Source: Nocardioides jishulii
Lineage (GTDB): Bacteria; Actinomycetota; Actinomycetes; Propionibacteriales; Nocardioidaceae
Direction of reading: 5' to 3'
NCBI RefSeq assembly: GCF_006007965.1
Contig: NZ_CP040748.1
Coordinates: 2,976,001-3,040,000 of the forward strand
DNA length: 64,000 nt
The notes under the pieces: generated by a model
What the model saw: the letters and a program-made list of their open reading frames with translations, nothing else
Told to the model about the DNA's origin: nothing
Databases searched by the model: none
Shown here: positions 16,973 to 25,662 of the stretch, piece after piece
Numbering within the stretch: position 1 is the first letter of the stretch
How the letters are laid out: each line of letters opens with the position of its first letter
Position numbers and translations under genes: made by a program

Positions 16973-17668
16973 TCAGACCACCTTCACGAAGATGTGGTCA
17001 GCCGACTCGTAGTCGATCTCGGCGCTCTCGCCACCGGAGCCCAGCAGCACGCCGTCGGCGGTGGCGATGATCGTGACCGTCTTGTCGGGCACGGCGCCGA
17101 CGCGACGCAGGGTGGCCATCAGCGCCTCGTCCTTCTGGACCTCCTCCGAGATGCGTCGCACGTGGACGCGGGAGGGGTCGAAGGTCGCGATCTTGGAGAG
17201 CGACGCGACGCCCTCCATGAAGGCCTCCGCCTGCTCCTCCTGGCCGAGCTCGTCCAGCCCCGGGATCGGGTTGCCGTAGGGCGACTCGGTCGGGTTGTCG
17301 AGCAGCTCGATGAGGCGACGCTCCACGGTCTCGGAGATCACGTGCTCCCAGCGGCAGGCCTCGGCGTGCACCAGCTCCCAGTCGAGGCCGATGATGTCGG
17401 TCAGCAGCCGCTCCGCGAGGCGGTGCTTGCGCATCACGCGGGTGGCCAGGCGCAGACCCTCCTCGGTGAGCTCGAGGTGGCGGTCGCCCTCGACGGTGAG
17501 GAGCCCGTCGCGCTCCATGCGCGCGACCGTCTGCGAGACCGTCGGGCCACTCTGGTGCAGGCGCTCGGCGATGCGGGCGCGCAGGGGGACGATTCCCTCC
17601 TCCACGAGCTCGAAGATCGTGCGGAGGTACATCTCGGTGGTGTCGATGAGGTCGCTCACGGGGCCCAT
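16973..17668 (-). CDS. ideR: iron-dependent repressor IdeR/DtxR
   Basis: The 231-residue regulator has the winged-helix reading head LIDTTEMYLRTIFELVEEG...LHQSGPTVSQTVARMERDGLL. A metal-binding and dimer region follows with RKHRLAERLLTDIIGL and HAEACRWEHVISE (Cys, Glu and His ligands), then a C-terminal SH3-like domain. The GNPIPGL motif and length match IdeR, which represses iron uptake when loaded with Fe2+, rather than the shorter MntR. ATG 17668 was chosen; GTG 17659 is an in-frame alternative. Confidence 0.92.
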   Translation of the reverse strand: MGPVSDLIDTTEMYLRTIFELVEEGIVPLRARIAERLHQSGPTVSQTVARMERDGLLTVEGDRHLELTEEGLRLATRVMRKHRLAERLLTDIIGLDWELVHAEACRWEHVISETVERRLIELLDNPTESPYGNPIPGLDELGQEEQAEAFMEGVASLSKIATFDPSRVHVRRISEEVQKDEALMATLRRVGAVPDKTVTIIATADGVLLGSGGESAEIDYESADHIFVKVV

Positions 17669-17704
17669 TGTGTCCCATGGCGCCGACAGTGGCACGCTGA
17701 CGAG

Positions 17705-18427
17705 ATGAGCACGCTCGTCGTCCCGTCGCGTTTCTGTGGTCCCCCGGTCTCGGCCAACGGCGGGTGGACCGCCGGTGAGCTGGCCTCCCACCTCGACACC
17801 CGGCTGCCGGTGCGGGTCCGCCTGCGTCAGCCCCCGCCGCTCGACGTGGAGATGAACGTCACCGAGGCCGACGGCACGACGGCGCTCCTCCACGCCGAGG
17901 CCGTCGTCGCCCAGGCCGTGCCCAGCCCGGTCGAGCTGGTCCCCGTCGACGGCGTGGACGTCGAGACGGCCCGCGCGGCGCAGGCGTCGTACGCCGGTGC
18001 CGCCCGGCACCCGTTCCCGACCTGCTTCGCCTGCGGCCCGGACCGGGCCGAGGGTGACGGTCTGCGGATCTTCCCGGGCGAGGTGACCCCGGTGGCGGGC
18101 CGGCGACGGGTCGCGGCGACCTGGACCCCCGATCCCAGCCTCGCCGGGACCGACGGCCGCACCAGTCAGGCCGTCACGTGGGCGGCGCTCGACTGCGTCG
18201 GCGGCTGGTCGGAGGACCTGCTCGGCCGTCCGATGGTGCTCGGCCAGATGACGGCACGGATCGACCGCCTGCCCGAGGTGGGGCAGACGGTCGTCGTCAT
18301 GGGAGAGCACCGCGGCACCGAGGGCCGCAAGAGCTCCACCGCCTCCACGCTCCTGACGGCCGACGGCGAGGTGCTCGCGGTCGCCGAGCACGTCTGGATC
18401 GCGGTCGATCCGGCCCGGTTCAGCTGA
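17705..18427 (+). CDS. thioesterase-like (hot-dog) protein
   Basis: The 240-residue protein begins VVPSRFCGPPVSANGGWTAG and later carries FPTCFACGPDR, GDGLRIFPG and WAALDCVGGW. This pattern is seen in acyl-CoA thioesterase/hot-dog family proteins of actinomycetes. No precise substrate can be proposed. It is divergent from ideR across 36 bases, and its 3' end overlaps the marR 3' end by eight bases in convergent orientation. Confidence 0.7.
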   Translation: MSTLVVPSRFCGPPVSANGGWTAGELASHLDTRLPVRVRLRQPPPLDVEMNVTEADGTTALLHAEAVVAQAVPSPVELVPVDGVDVETARAAQASYAGAARHPFPTCFACGPDRAEGDGLRIFPGEVTPVAGRRRVAATWTPDPSLAGTDGRTSQAVTWAALDCVGGWSEDLLGRPMVLGQMTARIDRLPEVGQTVVVMGEHRGTEGRKSSTASTLLTADGEVLAVAEHVWIAVDPARFS

Positions 18428-18884
18428 CGAGCTCCTCGGCGAAGAGCGAGTTGTAACGGCCCAGGCCGGTCACGAAGTCGGCCAGCGCCGCGTCGTCCCA
18501 CAGGGCGACGCGCTCGCGCAGACGCTCTCGCCGGCGGGCGTCAACCTCCGCGAGACCCTCGCGGGCGGCGTCGGTCAGCGTGAGCAGGCTGGCGCGCTTG
18601 TCGACGGGATCGGCCGTACGCTCCACCAGGCCCAGGTCAACGGCGTGCTGCACCTGCCGGCTGACTGCGCCCTTGTCCATGTCGTGGGCGTCGCAGACCT
18701 CCGAGGCCCGCATCGCCCCGCGGTCGCGCAGGAGCAGGAGCAACAGGTAGGCCGCGGGCTGCAGCTCCGGGTGGATCTGCGCGGCACGAAGGGCGACGAC
18801 CCGCCTGGCGCGACGGACCAGCACCAGGATCTCGCCCTCGAGGGCGTCGAGCACCAGGTCCCGGTCGTCGCGAGCCGGGGTCAC
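18420..18884 (-). CDS. MarR-family transcriptional regulator
   Basis: The 154-residue protein has a winged helix-turn-helix: LRDRGAMRASEVCDAHDMDKGAVSRQVQHAVDLGLVERTADPVDKR, with the beta-hairpin wing DKRASLLTLT. Its GTG start overlaps the stop of the upstream efflux pump gene (GTGA), so pump and regulator form one transcript. Such pairs usually autoregulate in response to a drug-like ligand. Confidence 0.88.
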   Translation of the reverse strand: MTPARDDRDLVLDALEGEILVLVRRARRVVALRAAQIHPELQPAAYLLLLLLRDRGAMRASEVCDAHDMDKGAVSRQVQHAVDLGLVERTADPVDKRASLLTLTDAAREGLAEVDARRRERLRERVALWDDAALADFVTGLGRYNSLFAEELVS

Positions 18885-20476
18885 TGCTGGCCCACCGTGG
18901 TCGGCGTCCCGGCCACCGCTTGCTTCACCTCGTCGGCGCGCTGCACCGTACGCCGCAGCGGCACCTCCTTGATGAAGAGGATGCAGACGAACGAGAAGAG
19001 CGCGAAGGGCACCGTCAGGGCGAAGATCATGGCGATGGCGTCGCCGTAGGCGTTCTCGAAGACCAGGCGGATCGGCTCCGGCAGCTCGGCGAGGTTGGGC
19101 ACGGAGTGGGAGTCACCCGAACCGGTCATGCCGACGCCGAGGGCACGCAGCCCCGCGGTGACCGAGTCGGAGACCTGGTGCGCCAGGACCGCCCCCAGAG
19201 CGGCGACACCGGCGGATCCACCGATCGAGCGGAAGAAGGCCACCAGGGCCGAGGCGGCACCCATGTCGGAGAAGGCGGTGTTGTTCTGCACGGCCAGCAC
19301 GAGGTTCTGCTGGATGGCCCCCACGCCGACGCCGAGCACGGCCATGAAGAGGCCCACCTGGACCAGGTGGGTCTCGCGGTCGATGGTGCCGAGCAGGCCG
19401 AGACCCACGATCACCAACAGCGAGCCGCCGACGAGGTAGCGCTTCCACTTGCCGGTGTCGGAGATCAGCTTGCCCGACAGGATCCCGGCGACCAGCGTGC
19501 CGGCGACCATGCAGATGCTCATCAGGCCGGCCCGGGTCGGCGTCATGCCGCGCGAGAGCTGGAAGTACTGGCTGAGGTAGACGCCGGAGCCGAACATCGC
19601 GACCCCGACGGTGATCGAGGCAAGGGTCGCCAGCGTGGTGGTGCGGTCACGGAAGAGGCGCAGCGGGATCACCGGGTCGACGGCGACCTTGGCCTCCCAC
19701 CACGTCGCGAACGCGAGCACCGCCACCGAGGAGACCAGCAACATGTAGCTCGTGAAGGAGGTCCACGCGAACTGGTTGCCGGCCAGGGAGACCCAGACCA
19801 GGAGGAGCGAGACGCCCAGCATCAGGAGCAGCGAGCCGACGTAGTCGATGGTGACGTCCTTGCGCGCACGCGGCGGCAGCTTGAGGGTCTTCTGCAGCAG
19901 GAACCACGCAGCGACCGCGAACGGCAGGCTGACCCAGAAGCACCAGCGCCAGCCGAGGGTGTCGACGACCAGGCCGCCCACGAGGGGGCCCGAGACAGTG
20001 GCGACGGCGAAGACCGAGCCCATGTAGCCGGCGTAGCGACCGCGCTCGCGCGGCGACACCATGCTGGCGATGACGACCTGGACCAGCGCGGTGAGACCAC
20101 CGATGCCGAGGCCCTGGATGACGCGGGCGCCGATCAGCATCTCCATGGAGGTGGAGAAGCCGGCGATCAGCGAGCCGAGAGCGAAGATGCTCAGGGCCGT
20201 CTGGGTGAGGATCTTCTGGTTGAAGAGGTCGGCGAGCTTGCCCCAGATGGGCGTCGTGGCGGTCATCGCCAGCAGCGTGCCGACGACGACCCACGTGTAG
20301 CCGGTCTGGCTGCCGCCGAGGTCGGCGACGATCGGCGGCAGGGCGGTGTTGACGATGGTCGAGGCGACCATCGCGGCAAACATCGCCAGCAGCAGGCCGG
20401 ACAGGGCCTGCAGGATCTGGCGGTGTGACATCTGACCGGACTCCTCCGCGGTGGCGGCGGGAGAGGGTGAGGACAT
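18881..20476 (-). CDS. MFS drug transporter, DHA2 (EmrB/QacA) 14-helix family
   Basis: The 531-residue protein has about 14 hydrophobic helices. Motif A is GKLADLFNQK, motif C is the GPLVGGLVVDTLGWRWCFWVSLPF block, and the first helix carries STIVNTALPPIVADLGG with the aspartate typical of proton-coupled DHA2 pumps. It likely exports drugs or metabolites using the proton gradient. ATG 20476 was chosen. It is co-transcribed with marR and preceded by two inverted repeats that could be operators. Confidence 0.9.
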   Translation of the reverse strand: MSSPSPAATAEESGQMSHRQILQALSGLLLAMFAAMVASTIVNTALPPIVADLGGSQTGYTWVVVGTLLAMTATTPIWGKLADLFNQKILTQTALSIFALGSLIAGFSTSMEMLIGARVIQGLGIGGLTALVQVVIASMVSPRERGRYAGYMGSVFAVATVSGPLVGGLVVDTLGWRWCFWVSLPFAVAAWFLLQKTLKLPPRARKDVTIDYVGSLLLMLGVSLLLVWVSLAGNQFAWTSFTSYMLLVSSVAVLAFATWWEAKVAVDPVIPLRLFRDRTTTLATLASITVGVAMFGSGVYLSQYFQLSRGMTPTRAGLMSICMVAGTLVAGILSGKLISDTGKWKRYLVGGSLLVIVGLGLLGTIDRETHLVQVGLFMAVLGVGVGAIQQNLVLAVQNNTAFSDMGAASALVAFFRSIGGSAGVAALGAVLAHQVSDSVTAGLRALGVGMTGSGDSHSVPNLAELPEPIRLVFENAYGDAIAMIFALTVPFALFSFVCILFIKEVPLRRTVQRADEVKQAVAGTPTTVGQQ

Positions 20477-20576
20477 GGGAGCTCGTTTCGGTGGCAACGT
20501 GACGGAGTGACGAGACCTGGACGACTGGCGTCGCGGGGGTCTCCCCCGACACCGGTCCTGGCTCAGTTGATGGGTG

Positions 20577-20599
20577 AAAGGTTGTCAGAAGCAACTTTA
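20577..20599. promoter_or_regulatory. operator-like inverted repeat GTTG-N7-CAAC, copy 1
   Basis: AAAGGTTG and CAACTTT flank seven bases (core 20581-20595). It lies about 100 bases upstream of the MFS start in the 235-base intergenic region. A second copy with the same spacing lies 95 bases away. It is a candidate binding site for the MarR protein encoded at 18420-18884. Confidence 0.45.
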
Positions 20600-20671
20600 T
20601 TCCGACAGTCGCCGCGTCGGCATCGCGGTTCAACCACGACAATCGGCATGGATCCGAGGGCGAGCGGGCAC

Positions 20672-20694
20672 AAAGGTTGAATGTGCCAACGCAG
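20672..20694. promoter_or_regulatory. operator-like inverted repeat GTTG-N7-CAAC, copy 2
   Basis: AAAGGTTG followed by seven bases and CAAC (core 20676-20690) lies 22 bases before the response-regulator start. It shares the left half-site AAAGGTTG and the seven-base spacer with copy 1. Confidence 0.4.
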
Positions 20695-20711
20695 CAGAGT
20701 TGAATGAACTG

Positions 20712-21350
20712 ATGCAGAAGATTCGGGTCTTCTTGCTGGATGATCACGAGATCGTGCGTCGCGGGCTCCGCCACTTGCTGGAGGCCGAGGACGACATGAC
20801 GGTCGTCGGCGAGGCCGGCACCGTCCGTGACGGTCGTCGAGGAGTGTTGGAGCAGCGACCGGACGTCGCGCTGCTCGACGCGCGCCTGCCCGACGGTTCC
20901 GGCGTCGAGGTCGCCCGTGGCATCCAGGACGTGGCGCCCGAGGTCAGGACCATGATCCTGAGCAGCTTCGACGACGAGGAGACCCTCGTCGCGGCGTTCT
21001 CGGCCGGGGTGAGCGGCTACGTGCTCAAGCAGATCGAGGCCGACTCACTGCTCAAGGGCATCCGTGAGGTGGCGAGTGGGAAGTCGCTGGTCGCCCCCGC
21101 CGTCGCCTCGCGGATGATGGAGCGGATGCGCCAGAGACGGGAGAGCGGTGCCGGCGCCCTGCCCGACCTGACCCCGCAGGAGCGACGCATCCTCCAGCTC
21201 ATCGGGGACGGCCTCACCAACCGGCAGATCGGCGACCGTCTCTTCCTCTCCGAGAAGACGATCAAGAACAACGTCACTCCCCTGCTGGCCAAGCTCGGCG
21301 TGCAGCGGCGCGCCCAGGCGGCCCTGCTCGCCGCCCACCTCCTCGACTAG
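20712..21350 (+). CDS. NarL/LuxR-family response regulator
   Basis: The 212-residue protein has a receiver domain (acidic pair D10/D11, phospho-acceptor D56 in LLDARLPDGSG, lysine in GYVLKQ) and a C-terminal LuxR helix-turn-helix (LTPQERRILQLIGDGLTNRQIGDRLFLSEKTIKNNV). It is closest in layout to DevR/DosR. ATG 20712 lacks a clear ribosome site; an upstream frame to 20574 is not needed for the domain. No kinase is adjacent. A DevS/NreB-type kinase lies at the other end of the flagellar island (57684-59153). It may control the flagellar genes. Confidence 0.9.
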   Translation: MQKIRVFLLDDHEIVRRGLRHLLEAEDDMTVVGEAGTVRDGRRGVLEQRPDVALLDARLPDGSGVEVARGIQDVAPEVRTMILSSFDDEETLVAAFSAGVSGYVLKQIEADSLLKGIREVASGKSLVAPAVASRMMERMRQRRESGAGALPDLTPQERRILQLIGDGLTNRQIGDRLFLSEKTIKNNVTPLLAKLGVQRRAQAALLAAHLLD

Positions 21351-21367
21351 ACCTCGTACGCCGCCGC

Positions 21368-22204
21368 TCACCGCGCCAGCGCGGCTGCGTCCTCCCGGAT
21401 CCGGTAGACCGACGAACGACCGGCGGGCACCCTCTCCCAGGAGTCGTCGACACCCATCGTCATCTCTGCCGCGCCGAGGAAGAGGTAGCCGTCGGGCGCC
21501 ATGACCTGACGGACCCGACGCAGCACGTCGCGCTTGGTCTCGACGTCGAAGTAGATGAGCACGTTGCGCAGGAAGACCACGTCGAACTGGCCGATCGGGC
21601 CGAACGGACGGGTCAGGTTGAGGCGCGAGAACTTCACCATCGACGCAATCTCGGGGTTGAGCTTCCAGCTGGCGCCCGAGCGCTGGAAGTGGCGCACCAG
21701 GGTCGTCGCCGGCAGGCCGCGGTTGACCTCGAGCTGGGAGTACTCCGCGCGCCGGGCCCTCTCGAGCACCTCCTCGGAGAGGTCGGTGCCCAGGATGTCG
21801 ACGTAGAAGCGCTGGATGGCGGGGGTCTCGCGCACGGCCATCGCGACGCTGTAGGGCTCCTGCCCCGTCGAGCAGGCAGCCGTCCAGATCCTCAGGCGCC
21901 GCTGCGGGCGGCGGGCGGCCAGGGCGGGCAGCACGTCCTGACGCAGCGCCACGAACGGGTCGTTGTCGCGGTAGAACGAGGTCTCGTTGGTGGTCAACGC
22001 CTCGACGACCCTGCGCAGCAGCACGGGGTCACGGGTGCGCTGGACGTGCCGGACGAACTCCGTGACGTCGGCATGCCCGCAGGCGCGCGCCAGTGGCATC
22101 AGGCGCGAGTCCACGAGGTAGACCTTGCCGGCGTCGAGCACGATCGCACTCTCCGCCCGGACGTGGTCACGAACGAACGCAAAGGCGTCAGCAGACAGGC
22201 TCAT
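21368..22204 (-). CDS. cheR: chemotaxis protein methyltransferase CheR
   Basis: The 278-residue enzyme methylates glutamates of chemoreceptors with S-adenosylmethionine. The N-terminal helical domain ends with VVEALTTNETSFYRD, and the SAM domain shows IWTAACSTGQEPYSVAM, VDILGTDLSEEVLERAR and FDVVFLRNVLIYFD. The ATG at 22204 overlaps the cheB stop (ATGA). An upstream frame extension to 22330 is cheB shadow. Confidence 0.95.
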   Translation of the reverse strand: MSLSADAFAFVRDHVRAESAIVLDAGKVYLVDSRLMPLARACGHADVTEFVRHVQRTRDPVLLRRVVEALTTNETSFYRDNDPFVALRQDVLPALAARRPQRRLRIWTAACSTGQEPYSVAMAVRETPAIQRFYVDILGTDLSEEVLERARRAEYSQLEVNRGLPATTLVRHFQRSGASWKLNPEIASMVKFSRLNLTRPFGPIGQFDVVFLRNVLIYFDVETKRDVLRRVRQVMAPDGYLFLGAAEMTMGVDDSWERVPAGRSSVYRIREDAAALAR

Positions 22205-23334
22205 GCCTCTCCTCCCCTGGTGTCGTCCTGGTGCGACGTCACACGACGCCGGACCTCTGCAGCCACCTGCCCCAGGGGCAGCAGCTGCTCGGCGAGCCCG
22301 GCGGCCGCCACCGCTCCTGGCATGCCCCACACCACCGAGGTGGCGCGGTCCTGCGCGATCACGCTGCCGCCGGCGTCGACCAGGTGCTGCGCCCCCTTGG
22401 CGCCGTCGGCGCCCATCCCGGTCAGCACCAGCCCCAGCACCGGACCACCGGCAGCCCGCGCGGCCGACCGGAAGAGCACGTCGACGGCTGGGCGGCAGTA
22501 GTTCTCCGGCGGCTGCTGGTTGAGCCGGGCCACGAGGTCGCGACCGGCGCGCTCCACCACCAGGTGGTGGTCGCCGGGGGCGATCGTCACGGCGCCGGGG
22601 GCGAGCACGGCGCCGTCCGTGGCCTCCCGCACCGGGAACTGGCAGTGCCGGTCGAGCCGCGCGGCGAACTGCGTGGTGAAGACGGGCGGCATGTGCTGCA
22701 CGACCACCACCGGGACCGGCAGCGGCGGCAGCGAGGTGAGGACGGTGAAGAGGGCCTCGGGCCCACCGGTGGAGCTGCCGACGGCGAGCAACCGGTAGCC
22801 GGTCGCAGGCATGCGTCGATCGCGCGTGACGGGCGGCGCGACGACTGCCTGCGCAGGCGTCGGTGCGGACGTGGCTGCGGGCGTACCGGCGGCGGACGGG
22901 GCCGTCGCGCGCGCCGCCGTCAGCCGTGGCGGGGCCAACGACTTGATCAGCGGGATCAGGGCGTCGCGCACCTGCTCCATCGAGCGGCTCACGCTGCCGA
23001 CGTTGGCCGGCTTCGGCACGTAGTCGGAGGCGCCGGCCGCGAGGGCGTCGAAGGTCGCGGTGGCGCCGCGCTCGGTGAGCGTGCTGAACATGATGATCGG
23101 GAGGCGGTTGCCCCCTGCGCGGATGGCGCGCACCGCCTCGATGCCGTCCATCCCGGGCATCTCGATGTCCATGGTCACGAGGTCGGGCGCGAGCGACTCG
23201 ATCTTCTGCAGGGCGGCACGACCGTTGATCGCCGTGCCGACGACCTCGATGTCGGGGTCCTCGGAGAGCAGGCTGGTGACCAGGCGCCGGATGACGACCG
23301 AGTCGTCCACGACGAGCACGCGGATGGGGGGCAC
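22201..23334 (-). CDS. cheB: protein-glutamate methylesterase CheB
   Basis: The 377-residue protein has an N-terminal receiver (VLVVDDSVVIRRL; phospho-acceptor D56 in MDIEMPGMDG). A Pro/Ala/Thr-rich linker leads to the methylesterase domain with the catalytic serine in GSSTGGPEAL, the histidine in VVQHMPP and the aspartate in GMGADGAKG. It demethylates receptors and resets adaptation when phosphorylated by CheA. GTG 23334 was chosen because AAGGA lies eight bases upstream and the protein then begins at the receiver. A FliA-type promoter at 23383-23408 precedes it. Confidence 0.95.
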   Translation of the reverse strand: MPPIRVLVVDDSVVIRRLVTSLLSEDPDIEVVGTAINGRAALQKIESLAPDLVTMDIEMPGMDGIEAVRAIRAGGNRLPIIMFSTLTERGATATFDALAAGASDYVPKPANVGSVSRSMEQVRDALIPLIKSLAPPRLTAARATAPSAAGTPAATSAPTPAQAVVAPPVTRDRRMPATGYRLLAVGSSTGGPEALFTVLTSLPPLPVPVVVVQHMPPVFTTQFAARLDRHCQFPVREATDGAVLAPGAVTIAPGDHHLVVERAGRDLVARLNQQPPENYCRPAVDVLFRSAARAAGGPVLGLVLTGMGADGAKGAQHLVDAGGSVIAQDRATSVVWGMPGAVAAAGLAEQLLPLGQVAAEVRRRVTSHQDDTRGGEA

Positions 23335-23382
23335 GCAGGGTCCTTCGATGATCGTGGCCGCCGAGCAGCGGACGCGCTTCTG

Positions 23383-23408
23383 ATCGGCGCCGGGCGGCGC
23401 CACCTGAG
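23383..23408 (-). promoter_or_regulatory. FliA-type promoter of cheB-cheR
   Basis: On the reverse strand CTCA (23408-23405), a spacer of 16 bases and GCCGAT (23388-23383) match the motif shared by the flagellar units in full. It lies 48 bases upstream of the cheB GTG. Confidence 0.75.
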
Positions 23409-23438
23409 CAGAAGCGGCAGCAGTCGGCGGGTGAGGCC

Positions 23439-23473
23439 GCAGGTCGACCCGTCCCGAGCGCGGGTCGACCTGC
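23439..23473 (-). terminator. hairpin terminator of the MCP gene
   Basis: A perfect 13-base stem (GCAGGTCGACCCG and its complement) with a 9-base loop lies 12 bases beyond the MCP stop and just upstream of the cheB promoter, so it separates the two units. Confidence 0.8.
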
Positions 23474-23485
23474 GACGTACGACGC

Positions 23486-25120
23486 TCAGACGCGGAAGCT
23501 GTCCACTCTGGTCCGCAGGCTCACGGCCATCTGGGCGATCTCGTTGACGGCGGCGTGGGCCTGGGTGACGGCCTCGGTCGTGGACCCGGCTGCCTGGGAG
23601 ACGCCGTCGATGTTCTCGGCGATCTGCTGCGTGCCGATGGAGGCGTCCGCCACGTTGCGGCCCATCTCGTTGGTGGTCGCGGTCTGCTCCTCCACCGCCG
23701 AGGCGATGGTCAGCTGGTAGTCGTTGATCGAGCGGATGATCGCGTCGATCTCGCCGATGGCCGAGACCGCGCCCGCGGTGTCGCCCTGGATCGTCTCCAC
23801 CCGACGCGCGATGTCCTCGGTCGCCCGCGCGGTCTCCTGCGCCAGCTCCTTGACCTCGTTGGCCACCACGGCGAAGCCCTTGCCGGCCTCACCGGCACGC
23901 GCAGCCTCGATGGTGGCGTTGAGGGCGAGGAGGTTGGTCTGCTCGGCGATCGAGGTGATCACCTTGACGACCTTGCCGATCTCCTGGCTCGACTCGCCCA
24001 GCTTCGACACCGTCGCGTTGGTCGACTCGACCGTGCGCACTGCGTCGCCGGCGACCCGGGCGGCCTCGTTGGCCGAGTGCGCGATCTCGCGGATCGACGC
24101 CGTCATCTGCTCCGATCCCGCGGCGACGGTCTGCACGTTGCGGCTGACCTCGTCGGCCGCACCGGAGACGACGCTGGCCTGCACCGAGGTCTCCTCGGCG
24201 GCGGCGGCGATCTGCTCCGACCCTGCGGAGAGCTGGACGGCCGCGGAGCTGACCGCGTCGGCCGAGCCCATCACCCCGGTCATCAGCTCACGCAGGCGAG
24301 CCGTGGCCACGTCCAGGCCGATCGCCATGTCTCCCACCTCGTCACGGTTGGCGACCTCTGCACGACGGGTCAGGTCGCCGTCGGCCAGACCGTCGATGAC
24401 CTGCTTGACCCGGGCGATGTTGCGCGCCAGCGTCATCGCGATCCACCAGGCGACCAGTGCGGCGAGCGCGATGCCGAGGACCATCACGGCGATGTTCAAG
24501 CGGCGCGTGGAGACGTACATCTCCCTCGTCTCCTCCACCGCGGCCTCGGCCTGGTCCAGCTCGTGCGAGGTGAGCGCGTCGAGCGACTCCTCCATCACCG
24601 CGGTCAGCTTCTTGACCTCGGTGGAGTTCGCCTCGTCCCAGCCCGTGAAGTCGGACGCCAGGGCCAGATCGGCCATGGTCGTGACCTGGAGGTCGTGGTA
24701 GGCCGTCGCGGCCTCGGTCTGGCGGCCGACGATCTCGCGCGCCACCGGGTCCAGCCCCGTGGCGTCGTGGGCACGTTCGGCGGCCTCCAAAGCTCCGAAG
24801 TGCTCCTCGAGCTCCTCCAGCGACGCCCTCTTCCCAGCCTTCGTCGGCTTGATCAGCGCGTCACGCGCAGCCATGCGCATACCGTCGACGGCCGCGCGCA
24901 TCCCGTCGACCCGCTCCACGCCCATCACGTTCTCGTCGTGGAGCTTCTGGGCGTTCTCGTTGAGCTGGCCGAGCGCGAGGATCCCCACCACGCCGACCAC
25001 CAGGGCGACGGCGTTGCCGATGCTGACGGCGGCCAACATCTTCGTACGCACGCTGCGATCACGCAGGAATGACTGGACGAACGAACGGCGTTCGGCGGCG
25101 AGGGGCAGGTCAGTGCTCAT
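23486..25120 (-). CDS. methyl-accepting chemotaxis protein
   Basis: The 544-residue chemoreceptor has TM1 (about residues 28-51), an extracellular four-helix-bundle-type sensor (about 52-205), TM2 (about 206-228), a HAMP domain and a long signalling coiled coil. The kinase-contact tip [18 protein letters not shown] is clear. The C-terminus ends TRVDSFRV with no CheR/CheB-tethering pentapeptide. It is the only receptor in the window; others probably lie elsewhere. The ligand is unknown. It has its own promoter-like motif upstream. Confidence 0.95.
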   Translation of the reverse strand: MSTDLPLAAERRSFVQSFLRDRSVRTKMLAAVSIGNAVALVVGVVGILALGQLNENAQKLHDENVMGVERVDGMRAAVDGMRMAARDALIKPTKAGKRASLEELEEHFGALEAAERAHDATGLDPVAREIVGRQTEAATAYHDLQVTTMADLALASDFTGWDEANSTEVKKLTAVMEESLDALTSHELDQAEAAVEETREMYVSTRRLNIAVMVLGIALAALVAWWIAMTLARNIARVKQVIDGLADGDLTRRAEVANRDEVGDMAIGLDVATARLRELMTGVMGSADAVSSAAVQLSAGSEQIAAAAEETSVQASVVSGAADEVSRNVQTVAAGSEQMTASIREIAHSANEAARVAGDAVRTVESTNATVSKLGESSQEIGKVVKVITSIAEQTNLLALNATIEAARAGEAGKGFAVVANEVKELAQETARATEDIARRVETIQGDTAGAVSAIGEIDAIIRSINDYQLTIASAVEEQTATTNEMGRNVADASIGTQQIAENIDGVSQAAGSTTEAVTQAHAAVNEIAQMAVSLRTRVDSFRV

Positions 25121-25169
25121 CAGGGGTGTCCTTCGGGCAGCGTCGGGTCTTCAGTGCTCTGGAGCTCCC

Positions 25170-25195
25170 ATCGGCAGCCATGGCCTCGACCGGAG
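25170..25195 (-). promoter_or_regulatory. FliA-type promoter of the MCP gene
   Basis: On the reverse strand CTCC-N16-GCCGAT (25195 to 25170) differs from the shared motif at one base of the -35 element. It lies 49 bases upstream of the MCP ATG. Confidence 0.6.
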
Positions 25196-25204
25196 GAGAA
25201 GGGC

Positions 25205-25250
25205 CCGCCTGACGCAGACCTTCGGTGGTGACCCCCGTGAGGTCAGGCGG
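25205..25250 (-). terminator. inverted repeat at the cheW 3' end
   Basis: A nine-base stem (CCGCCTGAC and its complement) with a 28-base loop overlaps the cheW stop codon. It is a possible terminator of cheA-cheW. The long loop makes it weaker than the other hairpins here. Confidence 0.4.
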
Positions 25251-25662
25251 CCACGGCCCGCTCGACGTCGAGGGCGAGCAGGAGCTGCCCCTCGAGCTTG
25301 TACGCACCGTGGAGGAACTCCCGAGAGGCTCGGGTCAGGGTGTCGGGCGGGAGCTCGAACTGCTCCTCCTCCACGTCGACCACGGCGCCGATGCTGTCGA
25401 CCAGCAGCGCGATCGTCTCGCCGGCGACCCGGACGACGACGAGCATCGCCTCCTGGTCGGCGGCACGGTCAGGCAGCCCGAGGCGGGCACGCATCTCGAC
25501 GGCGCTGAGCACCTGACCACGCAGGTTGATCAGGCCTGCGACGCTCTGCGGGGCCAGCGGGACCCTGGTCTGGGGCTGCCCGCGCAAGACCTCCTGGACC
25601 GACGCGACGTCGACGCCGTAGAGGTGCCCGTCGAGGGTGAAGGTGACCAGTCGGGTGCTCAC
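25243..25662 (-). CDS. cheW: chemotaxis coupling protein CheW
   Basis: The 139-residue SH3-like adaptor links receptors to CheA. It starts LVTFTLDGHLYGVDVASVQEVL and carries AGLINLRGQVLSAVEMRARLGL and ETIALLVDSIGAVVDV, the standard CheW motifs. GTG 25662 overlaps the cheA stop (GTGA), so coupling protein and kinase are made together. A much longer upstream frame is cheA shadow. Confidence 0.93.
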   Translation of the reverse strand: MSTRLVTFTLDGHLYGVDVASVQEVLRGQPQTRVPLAPQSVAGLINLRGQVLSAVEMRARLGLPDRAADQEAMLVVVRVAGETIALLVDSIGAVVDVEEEQFELPPDTLTRASREFLHGAYKLEGQLLLALDVERAVAA

